Shown in pieces: positions 9,731 to 21,631 of a DNA stretch of 64,000 nt (its first letter is position 1; each line of letters begins with the position of its first letter). This stretch comes from Megalobrama amblycephala. Taxonomy: Eukaryota > Chordata > Actinopteri > Cypriniformes > Xenocyprididae. The notes beneath the pieces were generated by a model. That model was not told the DNA's origin. It saw nothing but the letters and a program-made list of their open reading frames with translations, and ran no database searches. The position numbers were made by a program, and so were the translations under genes. The stretch spans positions 9,425,539 through 9,489,538 of the forward strand of contig NC_063050.1 in the NCBI RefSeq assembly GCF_018812025.1, in the 5' to 3' direction.

Positions 9731-11083
9731 TGCTTAGAGATTTTATGTACAGTTATTCTCAAAATATGACTGTGCCAAAGTGTACCCGTCATGTATGCCA
9801 AGTGCATGTATGTATCCCTAGTGTTTAAACTTAGTTATGACTGTAGTTGTGCTAGTGTCATTTCAAAAGATAAAATTTGACTGTAAACTATAACTTCTCT
9901 TGTATGCCTTTCCCACCTGACAAGTTTGGTTTCTTTGTAAAGCTCTCTTTATGCCTCATTCAACAAGGTATGTCACATTACTATAAAATGCATTGTTCTA
10001 TTTTTAATGGTACTTTGGAGAAAATACACTCTGATCTGAGGCTTCATAAATTATGCAAATCGAGCCACAAGACAAGACAAAGGAAATGTTTGCCCGCAAA
10101 GATTGCACTTCTTACCATTGGCTGTTTCAACCAAGGAGGCGTGTTGGCTTGTTTGTCCGTAAAAGACAAGCACAAACATTTTTGCTTTGTCTCTCGATTG
10201 TCTCTGAATTGTCCATCGCCCTCTCATGCACGTCTCTCCCAGACGTCTCAGGCGACCACGCTTCCATCACGCACTATTCTTTCCCGGGACGACCATCTTC
10301 TTGGCACAAGCTTTGCTTTTGTCAAGCCTTAGTCATCCGCCATCACCTAGGAGACAGACTCTCTCTCTTCTTTCTTTAACGGTTATTTTACTCTTCAGTT
10401 TAAACCTCGTTTGAAAAACCTGCCAGAAGACACCCTCCTGAAGAAGGACCAATTACCAAACCGAGCACTCTGAAACTCTAAAACTACAGCACCCAAACCT
10501 ATATGCAAGTATTAACTTCTTTAAGATTTGTGTACTGAGTTTCCTTGCTGGCTCTCAAAGGTTAACTGTTTGTAATTTGCCAATCTTTGATCACCTCTCT
10601 TTTCCTGCCTTTACTTTCGCTTCCGTATATATATGTATATCCTCTGTGTATATTTAGCCATATAACCTTTGTATTATCAATTTCATATATTAAATACATT
10701 ATATTCATGCTCGATTGTTCTGCTGCTCATTCAGAAAAACCAAGTCACTTCTTCATTGTCGATCCAGTAACACTGCTTTACGCTTTGATGCTATAATAGG
10801 AAGTTATTCTCATGGCCAGAGAATAACATTCTTTTTATAATAGTCTGTGAGGAAACTAACAGTTTGTTAAAAAAGGATAGTTTCTCTAAACTATTAAACT
10901 AGAACTAATCAGAACTGTAATTGATTATACTTTGTTGTAATTAATTCACAATATATGTGCATAATTCCCTCTTGGGTCGATATATGTATCATAATTAATC
11001 ATAAGGCTTTATGGTTTATTATATTCATATATTTCACCCATGAATTGATTAAATACTTGTAATATCGCTAAGGATTCATTACA
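9731..11083 (+). mobile_element. 5' LTR of ERV-B (1353 bp)
   Basis: Begins TGCTTAGAG after a CA-rich tract and ends ATTCATTACA. Positions 9731-9924 and 10889-11083 match 31498-31689 and 31690-31884 almost base for base; the other copy lacks the middle 964 bp. A TGG-starting primer-site-like sequence follows at 11091. The homology also covers the CA tract before 9731, so the true left edge may be near 9690. Confidence 0.7.
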
Positions 11084-11540
11084 TATATTTTGGTGGAGAT
11101 TTCACGAACAAAGTTTTAAACTTGTTTTTTATGTGTGAGCAACTCAGAATAAATCTGTGTGATTTGATGTGTATGCGTGCCCTATTGAGTGAGCTGACAA
11201 CGCGTCCCTCACTCTGAAAAAACGTTAACAAACTGCTATGTGTGTGAACACTGTAGTCAATTGTTGACCGTAAAATAAACTGCACTCCAATTAATATTTC
11301 AAACTTTTATCTGCAAAAGGGCAACAATATTTTTGCAATACAGTTTAATATTGATTTCCGCTTTAATAAAACGAAAGGAATCGTTGTTCAGCGTGTTTGA
11401 AAAAGAGAGCTGGGACGAGATTCTCCCTTCCTCTCTCAGAAGGCCTCATAATTTGTAGCGCTGTTAAATGTGAATTACTGTGTCGTCCAATAATTCAAAA
11501 TAGCACCTCGCTCCCTTGGTAAGTCATTGGCGTAGCTATC
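11084..11540 (+). other. ERV-B leader region, no gene seen
   Basis: Starts with a candidate primer site TGGTGGAGATTTCACGAAC at 11091-11109; I cannot assign the tRNA. The rest should be leader or gag if ERV-B is continuous, but there is no convincing frame. It ends at the LTR element at 11541. Confidence 0.4.
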
Positions 11541-11686
11541 TGTAAGGCTTGATTTTCCTGCTAAACAAAAACTGAGATCAAGCGTCCTGCAATAAAGTAA
11601 TAAAACTTTAATCTGGAAAGAAAATCTCAAAGAAGTAGCAATGGACAACGCCTCGCCCTAACCCCAAAAGGACAACGCCTCCCCCA

Positions 11687-11764
<78 letters not shown>

Positions 11765-12036
11765 CCCCTTCCTCTGGCTCAAGTCACTGAAAGTTATTCA
11801 AAACATATAATGTAACTTGTGTATCTATTGTTTTTCCCTTTTCATGTTTGGTATCATTTAATTTGTCTCAGTGCGATTGGTAAACTGGTCTCAATTTCAT
11901 AGCAGTCACTAGAATTATGAAGAAGATGGAAAATTAAGGAAAGTTCTGTCCTCTTTTTGGGTGGTGTCTCTTCTCCTCTCCCCCAAAACAGGTGTTGGTG
12001 TAATAAACATTTACGATCCTTTTGTTCTGGTTCTGG

Positions 12037-12044
12037 TATAAAAG
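12037..12044 (+). promoter_or_regulatory. TATA box of the LTR
   Basis: TATAAAAG. Transcription would be expected to start about 25-30 bp downstream, near 12067. The same motif is present in the 3' copy at about 17766. Confidence 0.65.
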
Positions 12045-12095
12045 GTAAAGAGCAAAGCAGTCATGGGGGATCATCTGTAGGAGAGGCCCCCCAGA

Positions 12096-12127
12096 GATGG
12101 GTGAATGTCTGAGGACATTCACCCATC
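12096..12127 (+). repeat. perfect 14-bp stem, 4-base loop in LTR R region
   Basis: GATGGGTGAATGTC and GACATTCACCCATC pair perfectly around the loop TGAG. It lies about 30 bases after the predicted transcription start, so the transcript 5' end would carry this hairpin. It is identical in the 3' LTR (17825-17856). Confidence 0.85.
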
Positions 12128-12236
12128 ACTGTGTGTATATGCATTTCTTTGAGTAATCGATGTTATGCATTTATCATTTCTGAATTGGCTTTAATTGGTT
12201 ATGTGTGTAATTGACACGATACACTTTTACCTGACA

Positions 12237-12242
12237 AATAAA
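12237..12242 (+). terminator. polyadenylation signal in LTR
   Basis: AATAAA about 170 bp after the predicted start site. It would end transcripts in the 3' LTR copy (about 17966-17971). This makes R roughly 12067-12260. Confidence 0.55.
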
Positions 12243-12834
12243 ATGTTATATTTGATTTACTCTGGATTCTCCTGATATCATTATTACCAGTAAATTATGG
12301 GAGGCTAATGCTACCGTAAATCTGTGTCCAGGGTAAAACAAACTGAAGGCGCATGAATGAAGGAGCAGTAGGCACTTCATCTGAAGACCTTTTGATTTCT
12401 GTTTACCGCTGATTTAGCAAGTTGTATGGAAGTGGCTAAATTAAAATACACTTTTGTTCGAGTGAGCAGTAGGCAACCGACTAAAGGTATTAGCCAACTT
12501 ATTACACCCTCTGACGAAGATCAGACTGGCGAGTTTATGTCCGTGAGTTTACCGCGAAATCCCGGGGCGAGTATCTCTGTGCGGCATCGGGTCCCTAATG
12601 ACTGAACAATTGAAATATGGAATATCCAGAATCATCAAATATCTAAATTAATGCATAACTAATGATGAATTTCTAATTGGAAACACAACCTAAGTGTAAG
12701 AATCATTTGAAATTGGAGTCAGATTAAGCGAGTGAAATTAAGTGAACTTAATAGAGACGCTGAAAAGGCATACACGCTTAAACCTTCCCTGTCCTGTGGG
12801 AAACCGTCATTGGACCCATTAGGTGGGCCTTACA

Positions 12835-15800
12835 AAGTGGTGACATTCCCTCAGTGATCTCCCATATCCTGTTGGCGAGTGTCTTTTCAGTGGAAAATTG
12901 GGATTTGCAACAAGTAAGAGGCTTGATCATCTTCTCTTTCTTCAGCTGTGGTAAGTCCATTCTTATTTGCCTTTTAGAAGTATTGAGGGAAAGATAATTG
13001 CATCCTACACATTTATAGAATGGGTCGGCATACCCATATTTAAGACCGGAGACCGAAATCCGGTGGGGCTGGAGAGTTAGACAACCACATGTTATCAGGG
13101 ACATGATAGCGGCAGCGTATATGAGAAATGATATCCCTTGCTTTAAACTTTAAAGATCTCCTTGTTTGCCCACGCAGCAAGAGATTAACCTTAAATTGGA
13201 ATAACATCATCCAAATTTTATTCTGGTATTCAACAGAAGGCTGTAAATTGAAACCTAAATTCTGAGGTAAAGAATGCTCGGCTACATGTTTATTTGTCTT
13301 GCTGCAACAACGTTGCAAATAAGCAAATGGTCACGTTGTGAAAAAATCTTGTGATTGGATAAACCAAAAAAGATAACAAGGGAGAAAAATCTCACTGAAA
13401 TCCTTTGTGTGTGGAATGTAAAGCTGGACAAAACAATGTTGTAAAACTAAAAAGTTTTCAAAATAAAAGATTTGGGCATAATTCTGTCTCAGTCCGGGAG
13501 AACTGCTGCCATGCAGAAGTCCTAGAGACTGCAATTGGGAAAATACACTAAATGTTAAAACTGATGTGTATAATGATAACTATGATGTTACTGAGAGACT
13601 TGTAACCAAGCCTAAGGGTTTCACCCATTCAGAGGACATGCTCAACTTGTCTTTGTTTCATAAAAGTATAAAACATATCTTTTACCTTGGTCTAAGTTCA
13701 AACTTTAAAACATTATTGCACTCTTGTATGTTGTTCAGTGTCTCAAAAGAAACTGAAAAAACAAACAGACCAACAATTAATCTTTGTGCTCTCAATCAGA
13801 CGTGTGTTTGTCCAACCTTTATTTTCATATCCAAATAGAGTCTCAGGAGAATGTCTTAGCCCAAAAATAAGAAAATTGTGTCCAATTCTATATTGTTGTC
13901 ACAAAAATCTTAAAATGGAGCAAATGATTTGACCCAATATTCACAGCATCAAAGTCTATAACTGTTTCCAGTTTAGCCTGTTGCTGTGAACACAAAGCAA
14001 TGCGATCACAGCTGTAGCTACAGGGCCAGATGCCTTCTAAAAGATCAGTGAGGTGATAAGTCACTCTTCACAAATTACTCAGCCAAGACCCTCTTGATAC
14101 CAGCAAATAAAATTATTTTTAATTTATACTATTTTAATATAATATAATTTATATTATGATCACATCATGATATATTATATTATGATGGCCAGGGATGGCC
14201 TTTAATCTCATGATGATTCAAGCAATGGCTTGGAAGAAGAAAGAATTTTGGAGAGGAGCAGAAGGAATTAGAATGTAGTAAGATGGAACCAGAATGAAGA
14301 CAGAAGTTGGGAGCACTATCAGTGCTGAAAGAATTATGAGGAATCAATGGAAGGATTCAAATTTGTAATTGTGTTAGACACATTGTTCTCACAGAACACA
14401 CATTCTAGTTGTTTGTGCTACATGTGCACCTAGACTAGTTGAATTTATTCTTTAAAACACATGACTGCCTTACTGTAAGTGATGCGTTGACACACTTAGG
14501 TTTGAGGTTAGATGCTATGCATTTTAGACCATGTGTCTTGTGTAAGTTGGAATAACTAGTACTGAAATAGTACAACATGTGTGTCTGTGTTAAATTTGTT
14601 AGTCTCCTAAGTGGAACACTCAGCTATCTTCCGTATAGCTGCAGTTAAACCATGCACAGGAGCATAGAATTGCCATAAGGCTACAATGTGCTTCACAATT
14701 GCATTAAATACGTTGTTAAGAAAAATGGAAGGAATAAATAAAATTAATGGGAAAGAACTTCTTTATCTTCTATCTGTGCAAGAATCTTTAATGAGAAAAA
14801 TTACAATGCCCAGTATTTATTAACTAAAACAATCAACCCGATTGTCATATCTTGAATAGGCTAAATCCATTCAAGATCAAAACATGAATTAAAAATTTGA
14901 TTCTATTGATCTGTAACCCATCGACAAGAGGAAGTACAAGTTTTGATTTTCCTTTGCAACAAAACCACAAACAAAGTGGACAAGTGTTAGCAAACTCCTC
15001 TCTGAGGGCACTGGATCATATGGGATCTTATCAGGGAAGTTATTTTACTGGACATGTAATTAAAGTTGTGTGAAATGTTAATATCAGGCAGAAACTCTTC
15101 TGTTTTTACAGACGACAGAGGTCCAAATGGTCAAGTATTTGAATGACACCATAAATGCTAATTGCTAAACAAACAGCACAGCACCACAAAAGGTGATCTG
15201 GTGTCCTAATCACAGAACTAACTAATGTGAGATTCCCCCAGGAAACCCGGGTGTGATAAAACTCACAACACAACAGTGTGTGTAAGCACAGCTGCAATAG
15301 CAACTCAAAGTGCAAGATTCTCTGACCATGCTTAAACACCAGCAGTCAGATCTGACCACTAACATTCAGTTTTATCTGGCCTTTTCTTTGCAGAAACATA
15401 ATCATAATAATGATCTATGTCTCTGTAAACTAAAACAAATTTTCTTCTAATGGCATACAATCTTAACAGATTAAAGCCATTTGCAACAACTGTCTGGATA
15501 AGACCATTTAAGAAAAACTAAGATGGCACCATCTATCTTAATAATTTGTTTGAAGGTTCAAGATAAACTGTTTTTTCTGTGTGTCTGTTTCCTTTTCAGG
15601 ATTGACAGCTGCCATTTTAAGGGCCATGATACACAACTTCACACGCAGGAGATGGGGGTGTAGAAACTTCAAGAGGCCATCTCATGACACTAATAGATAC
15701 ATGGCCTCCCAGTGTAAAACTGGAACTAAATTATGCAACACAAATTATGGTAGGATAGACACCACCCATCTTCTACACAAACATACAGAACACACACACT

Positions 15801-17289
15801 ACAAACTCACAACATCTCTACCTGGCATTCACATAATGCAAACTTAACATACATCATTCACCTTCATACATATAGGACAAGGGAAATTATAGTCGTAATT
15901 TCTTTTCCTTTTTAACTGTGTAAATTTTGAGGTGTTATGGAAACACTGTAATATGCAGGACATGTGCATGGCTTTAGTCACACATCAATTAAGAGAATTT
16001 CTGATTATTCAAATTACAAATTCAAAATCTAAATGAGACCTTTTCAGTAATGTAACTGGTCTCTTTCAGTCCTTGGCATTGTTGCAAACTAGGAGGGCCC
16101 CCTAGTTTCCAACATATGACTAATGACAAATTGAAATAAACAGGTAGAACTGAAATGAAGACATTTCTATAAATCAGTTACTCAATTCTCAGACCTCTAT
16201 TCTTGAGTGTGACTTAGCCTGTACATCAAATGCACAGATGATGGTTGTAAAAGCTAAACAAGAGATTTTAAGTCTCCGTTTCTGTAAATTCCATTCTCTA
16301 ATTGACTTGATTGAAGCATAAGTTCTGCATTAAGGATGTGCCGTTTAAACAACTATTATAGACAGTTTTATAATTGTAATTATGAAATTGTGTATTTCTA
16401 TGTTTAAGTATGTGATATATTTAATTATTTATACCACTGGTAAATATACTAGTTATTTAGACTCTTTGCTACTTGCCTTTAACGCATCCAGACCAAGTCT
16501 AAATTCCACTATCATAGTGAAGAATCTGGTGATTAAATGAGACCTGCTCACTAAAGATAGGACTCTGAAAGGGAGACCTTCTTTACCACTTGCACTTTTG
16601 ACATGTTCATCATGTGTTATTTTGTGTTATTCTGTTTTTCCAACAACCCTTTTCCTCATCTTACAATAACACCAAGTTCATCAGTGTTCAAGTATTGAAT
16701 GGTCACTCAGAGGTTGTTCAGGTGTCCTGCACGCAATGGAGCATCATCAGCTAAATGAATCCTTCACCCATGGAAATTTGACCTGCCCGGCAAACCAGAC
16801 CTTCTACTTGAAGGTAACCGAGGATTTCTCACAGGATCAATTAAACCTGGGGCGGACACAGATGTTTCTGTAAAGTGTAATGAGACTTTCCTGACACGTT
16901 CTGCTCATGCTGACCAACACAACAGACTTGGTACAACCAGTCATTCTACAGACAGAATACCACCACAGCCAAGTGCAGGTGGAAGTAAACCTGACCAAGA
17001 GGATCACAGACATTATGTCCAGCTGCTGCAGCATCCAGTCAGCACAGTACACACCTGAAGGGACTGTGTGCCACAGAGATGCATCCTGCTGTACTTTCAT
17101 CTTAATGTTCAACCTGCCTTAATGTTGTTAATTCAGGTGACGACTTGACTCCTGCACCCATCGACTGACACTGCAAAGAGACAGACTATGAACACTCTGA
17201 AAGCAACACCCAACATATGGAAGCAGAAAATGTCCAAAAGTGGCCCCTCAGGGACTCATTGAATTTGCCCCAAGGGGCCAGGGGCCATC
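12835..17289 (+). mobile_element. LTR-element interior without recognisable genes (4.46 kb)
   Basis: Flanked by the near-identical LTR pair. A TGG-starting primer-site candidate is at 12838, and a purine-rich tract (AAGGGGCCAGGGG) ends just before 17290. No gag, protease, RT, RNase H, integrase or envelope motif is visible in either strand. The longest frames are antisense: 108 codons at 12778-13104 and 92 codons at 13040-13318, both unrecognised. Splice-acceptor-like sequence stands before an 88-codon plus frame at 15581-15847. Because the LTRs are young, decay cannot explain the missing genes; this looks like a large non-autonomous (LARD-type) element. Confidence 0.7.
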
Positions 17290-17435
17290 TGTAAGGCTTG
17301 ATTTTCCTGCTAAACAAAAACTGAGATCAAGCGTCCTGCAATAAAGTAATAAAACTTTAATCTGGAAAGAAAATCTCAAAGAAGTAGCAATGGACAACGC
17401 CTCGCCCTAACCCCAAAAGGACAACGCCTCCCCCA

Positions 17436-17493
<58 letters not shown>

Positions 17494-18563
17494 CCCCTTC
17501 CTCTGGCTCAAGTCACTGAAAGTTATTCAAAACATATAATGTAACTTGTGTATCTATTGTTTTTCCCTTTTCATGTTTGGTATCATTTAATTTGTCTCAG
17601 TGCGATTGGTAAACTGGTCTCAATTTCATAGCAGTCACTAGAATTATGAAGAAGATGGAAAATTAAGGAAAGTTCTGTCCTCTTTTTGGGTGGTGTCTCT
17701 TCTCCTCTCCCCCAAAACAGGTGTTGGTGTAATAAACATTTACGATCCTTTTGTTCTGGTTCTGGTATAAAAGGTAAAGAGCAAAGCAGTCATGGGGGAT
17801 CATCTGTAGGAGAGGCCCCCCAGAGATGGGTGAATGTCTGAGGACATTCACCCATCACTGTGTGTATATGCATTTCTTTGAGTAATCGATGTTATGCATT
17901 TATCATTTCTGAATTGGCTTTAATTGGTTATGTGTGTAATTGACACGATACACTTTTACCTGACAAATAAAATGTTATATTTGATTTACTCTGGATTCTC
18001 CTGATATCATTATTACCAGTAAATTATGGGAGGCTAATGCTACCGTAAATCTGTGTCCAGGGTAAAACAAACTGAAGGCGCATGAATGAAGGAGCAGTAG
18101 GCACTTCATCTGAAGACCTTTTGATTTCTGTTTACCGCTGATTTAGCAAGTTGTATGAAAGTGGCTAAATTAAAATACACTTTTGTTCGAGTGAGCAGTA
18201 GGCAACCGACTAAAGGTATTAGCCAACTTATTACACCCTCTGACGAAGATCAGACTGGCGAGTTTATGTCCGTGAGTTTACCGCGAAATCCCGGGGCGAG
18301 TATCTCTGTGCGGCATCGGGTCCCTAATGACTGAACAATTGAAATATGGAATATCCAGAATCATCAAATATCTAAATTAATGCATAACTAATGATGAATT
18401 TCTAATTGGAAACACAACCTAAGTGTAAGAATCATTTGAAATTGGAGTCAGATTAAGCGAGTGAAATTAAGTGAACTTAATAGAGACGCTGAAAAGGCAT
18501 ACACGCTTAAACCTTCCCTGTCCTGTGGGAAACCGTCATTGGACCCATTAGGTGGGCCTTACA
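17290..18563 (+). mobile_element. 3' LTR of young non-coding LTR element
   Basis: 1274 bp, same ends and internal signals as the 5' copy; the CA repeat is about 20 bp shorter. The flank to the right starts TAACC while the flank left of the 5' LTR ends CTATC, so no target duplication is seen. Confidence 0.92.
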
Positions 18564-19520
18564 TAACCGATAACGTTACCGAGTGCAAATCTAATCTGGA
18601 AACAGTTTATCTGATTTATCCGATTGATGTGTAAAATTTGGAGCTTATCAACACCTGATCCAGTGTTGATTCGTAACACATGCAGTGAAGAAATCCTGCA
18701 AAGTTACATATTTGTGTACACTGAGTTTGCACAAAAGGGATCCACTGATCCCCAAAAAATGTGTATCCATGATAAAGGTGCGTATTAGTGTCCAGCGAAC
18801 TGGCACCAAAGAATCCGTCAAGGTTGCAAATTTTTGTATCCGTGATAGTTGTAGTTAAATCAGTCGAGGGAGTCAGATCTCCACAGACGCGCTAATTTAA
18901 AATATCACGAGCTTACAGTAGGTGGATGCAGTAACTCTGACCAGACGCCAGAGGGCAATCTGTTCAGGTGTGTGGCACCCCTCGCTACTTCATTGTTGTG
19001 TGGACTCATTAATGCCATCGTGTGGGCGTTCTGGGTTAGCTCTGCTCTCCATACTTTGACCTGAAGTATTTCCAAATTCCTTTTGGGTACTTTAATCTTG
19101 CTTGCTGTTAAAATTGTTTTGTTGATGGTATCCTTTTCAATTGTCTTTGGAATGTGGTTTACTGATTAAAAATTTAGTTTAAACAGGTTTAAATGTTTAA
19201 TTTGAATTAAGTTTCCCTTCCAACAAGAGAATTCACTTTCTGGAAGTGCTCCCCCTTGTGGACACGCTCCAGATAATTCAATTCCCTCATCTGTGCGTCC
19301 TTTTCCCTTCTTTTTCCTGTTTTCACAGATTTACTCTATTCTGTCATAGTTTATTTCAATTTATTCCCTTTTGCTCTTCTCTGTCTCTTTTGCTCTTGAG
19401 TTATTTTTACTTTGGAAATTCTTTCCTTTTGATCACTTAATTTACAATAATCTATATTTCCCCTTTTGTGATTTGCTGGTAACAGCATCCTCACACCCAA
19501 GCCTCCCTTATTTTATACAA
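18564..19520 (+). other. ERV-B internal sequence before pol, no gene seen
   Basis: No domain can be recognised. T-rich stretches at 19240-19440 give chance frames. By position it should be the decayed gag/protease part of ERV-B. The clear pol-like frame starts after about 19550. Confidence 0.35.
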
Positions 19521-19539
19521 GCTTCCCTTATTTCGCAGC

Positions 19540-20000
19540 CTGCCTGCGAAACTCAGGAAAGTGCTGCACCTCTGACAGCCAACCTGACAGCTGACACCAC
19601 AACGGAGAGGCCATTCCCAGGGTTTGAGTCTCAAGTGCAACTAATTCTTAAAGTTGCAGATGCCCTAAAGAATGGTGCAGGCCATCAAAAATTCAGACAG
19701 GTCCTGAACAAATTCAAAGTGTCATTTGCCAAAGACTTTTTAGACTGTGACCTCACTAACCTTCACACGGTGCACATTCCAACACACCCGAATGATCCTC
19801 CCACTTTTGTCAGGCAGTACAAAATTCCCATCGCCTCACATGACCCAGTGCAGGAAATTATTCATTTTATGGAAGAAAAAGGTGTTATGTGCCCAGCCAA
19901 CAGCACCTATTCAGCCCCCATCTGGCCCGTTGTCAAACCATACGGCAAGTGGCGACCCACCATTGACTTCAGGAAGTTGAACCAGCAAGTGCCACTGTAA
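19540..20000 (+). pseudogene. ERV-B pol: start of reverse transcriptase
   Basis: Open frame ending at a TAA at 19998-20000. Its last 75 residues show the beginning of a retroviral RT: a PxxVRQYxIP stretch, then APIWPVVKP, GKWRPTIDFRKLN. Only the fingers part remains. The active-site YxDD region is missing, because the downstream sequence jumps to RNase H-like sequence within about 250 bp. The reading start is not defined; 19371 is merely the first in-frame start. Confidence 0.75.
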
Positions 20001-20619
20001 CGACATGCCAGATATCACAAGTCTGCATGGGGCAAAGATTCAGCTGCCTGCAAAAACCGCTATGACAACACACCAGCTTCGACACTTGCGATAAAGGTAC
20101 CCCAACAACAGCAACCAACCTGTCACAGGCACTTTGAAGAGAATGCGTGCCAAGGTATGCCTACGGCGATGGATGTTCCTACAGCCATGAGGGCATCCTA
20201 AAGGCAGGTGCAGGGGTGCGATGGTTAAACAACCAACCCTGCCCACCACAGAACTTCAGGTGGGGTCACCAGTCGTGGCAGTATACTGAAGTAGCAGCTA
20301 CTCTCATAACCCTTGAAGTCGCCTCAGCCCATAACATCAGAACTCATTTGCACAGACTCACACTATGCCAGACTTAGTTTCACTTGCCATCTTCTGGGCT
20401 GGAAACAAACTGGTTTCAAGACTGAATGCAACAAGCCAGTGAAACATCAACACCTGTTCCAAACATGTGATGACCCATGATCATCACCCAAACACACAAC
20501 ATGATCGTTTACTGGGAAAATGTGAAAAGACACTCAAAACAACCAGGGCGTGACAAAGGAGTGAATGACCAAACTAATGCCCTTGCCATGACTGGCACAC
20601 TGCATAACAATCTATGGTC
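20001..20619 (+). pseudogene. ERV-B pol: deleted RT and RNase H remnant
   Basis: Short pieces in several frames. Around 20290-20600 they resemble the retroviral RNase H segment (a LEVASAHNIRT stretch, an ICTDSHYARL-like stretch, then a GRDKxxNDQT stretch before the hAT element at 20628). Frameshifts and stops occur every 30-60 codons. Not functional. Confidence 0.55.
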
Positions 20620-20627
20620 ACCCCACC

Positions 20628-20970
20628 TAGGGCTGGGCGATATATCGCATGCGATTGTCACGCGCATTTCGTCAGTAAAGCCGGTTCCCTGATTACCTCT
20701 AAATCGCCATCACCTGCTTTCAAATGGAGCGGCATTTAATAGACAGAACCGTAGTTCACTGTCAAGCTACGCAATATCGCATTCATTATCACAGATGAAT
20801 CGCCTTCGATAATGAACACGATATTGCGTAGCATGTCAGTGAACTACGGCTCTGTCTATTAAATGGCGCTCCATTTGAAAGCAGGTGATGGCGATTTAGC
20901 GGTAATCAGGGAACCGGCTTTACTGAAGAAATGCGCGTGACAATCGCATGCGATATATCGCCCAGCCCTG
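20628..20970. mobile_element. palindromic hAT MITE (343 bp)
   Basis: Two arms of about 165 bp are near-perfect inverse copies, beginning AGGGCTGGGCGATATATCGC on each end. A perfect 8-bp target duplication ACCCCACC lies at 20620-20627 and 20971-20978. It splits ERV-B between RNase H and integrase. No coding sequence. Confidence 0.92.
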
Positions 20971-21189
20971 ACCCCACCCCAGGCACCCACCCTTAATATG
21001 GCAACAATAACCCGCAGCCAATGTACTGTTCCTGTAACAGTTTCCGCCTCACTGCCACTGCCCCTAACAACTAAAATCTCCAACACTTCCAAACGAACTA
21101 TTTTGCACCTCCACTCAAACCCCTCCAACCTCCCGATCATGCCATCTGGTCCCACGGTGGCCCCTAGCCACAAATGACTGCATGAGATC

Positions 21190-21623
21190 AACCAGATGCT
21201 GCGTGTGGGACTGAACATTCTAAAGTATGTCCCTGATGACCTCACAGCACCAAAACTTGTAATGTCACAGGGCCAAAAGGGGGGTGAACTGATATACGCC
21301 CATGACACACCATGTGCCAGACACCATGGTACCAGAACCACTTATGAGACATTAAAACAAGTGGCGTACTGGCCCAGTGTGCAACAAGATGTGGCAGAGT
21401 TTGTCAGAGGATGTCAGGTTTGCTGTCAATTCCAACCTGCAAACACAAATCACAGAACTCCACTGCAACGCAGAGGAGTCACATTCCCATGGTCAGTCAA
21501 TCAGAAAGACTGGAATGTAAAACTTCCTCTGAGGCTCATGGCCATCACAGAAACCATGCAGGAGTCAACTCGGGTGTCTCCAACTGAATTAATGACAGCA
21601 CGGCAGGTGACACTACCGTTGCA
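21190..21623 (+). pseudogene. ERV-B integrase, catalytic core deleted
   Basis: The frame from 21196 contains an amino-terminal zinc-binding HHCC arrangement: histidines in YAHDTPCARHHGTRTTYETL and cysteines in GCQVCCQF. The sequence then passes to a short segment and a carboxy-terminal-like part (STRVSPTELMTARQV); the DDE core is not present. Integrase would insert viral cDNA; this copy cannot. A hAT element follows after CCTGTATC at 21624-21631. Confidence 0.75.
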
Positions 21624-21631
21624 CCTGTATC

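Larger units (their letters stand above)
11541..12834 (+). mobile_element. 5' LTR of young non-coding LTR element
   Basis: Begins TGTAAGGC and ends GCCTTACA, an 8-bp inverted repeat with canonical TG...CA ends. It is almost identical to 17290-18563: one substitution was found by eye (TATGGAAG versus TATGAAAG) plus different CA-repeat lengths. A TATA box is at 12037-12044 and AATAAA at 12237-12242. A CA microsatellite (about 11690-11761) lies in U3. Confidence 0.92.

Noticed and set aside
9731..11083. This LTR as the 3' LTR of ERV-A
   Set aside because: It does not match the LTR end before the ERV-A primer site, has a primer-like TGG site on its right side, and its second copy lies at 31498-31884.
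11934..12122. 62-codon minus frame found identically at 17663-17851
   Set aside because: It is only the repeated LTR sequence; no evidence of coding.
16837..17122. Cysteine-rich frames near the end of the LTR-element interior as a captured host gene
   Set aside because: Frames on both strands are short, overlap each other and show no recognisable domain.
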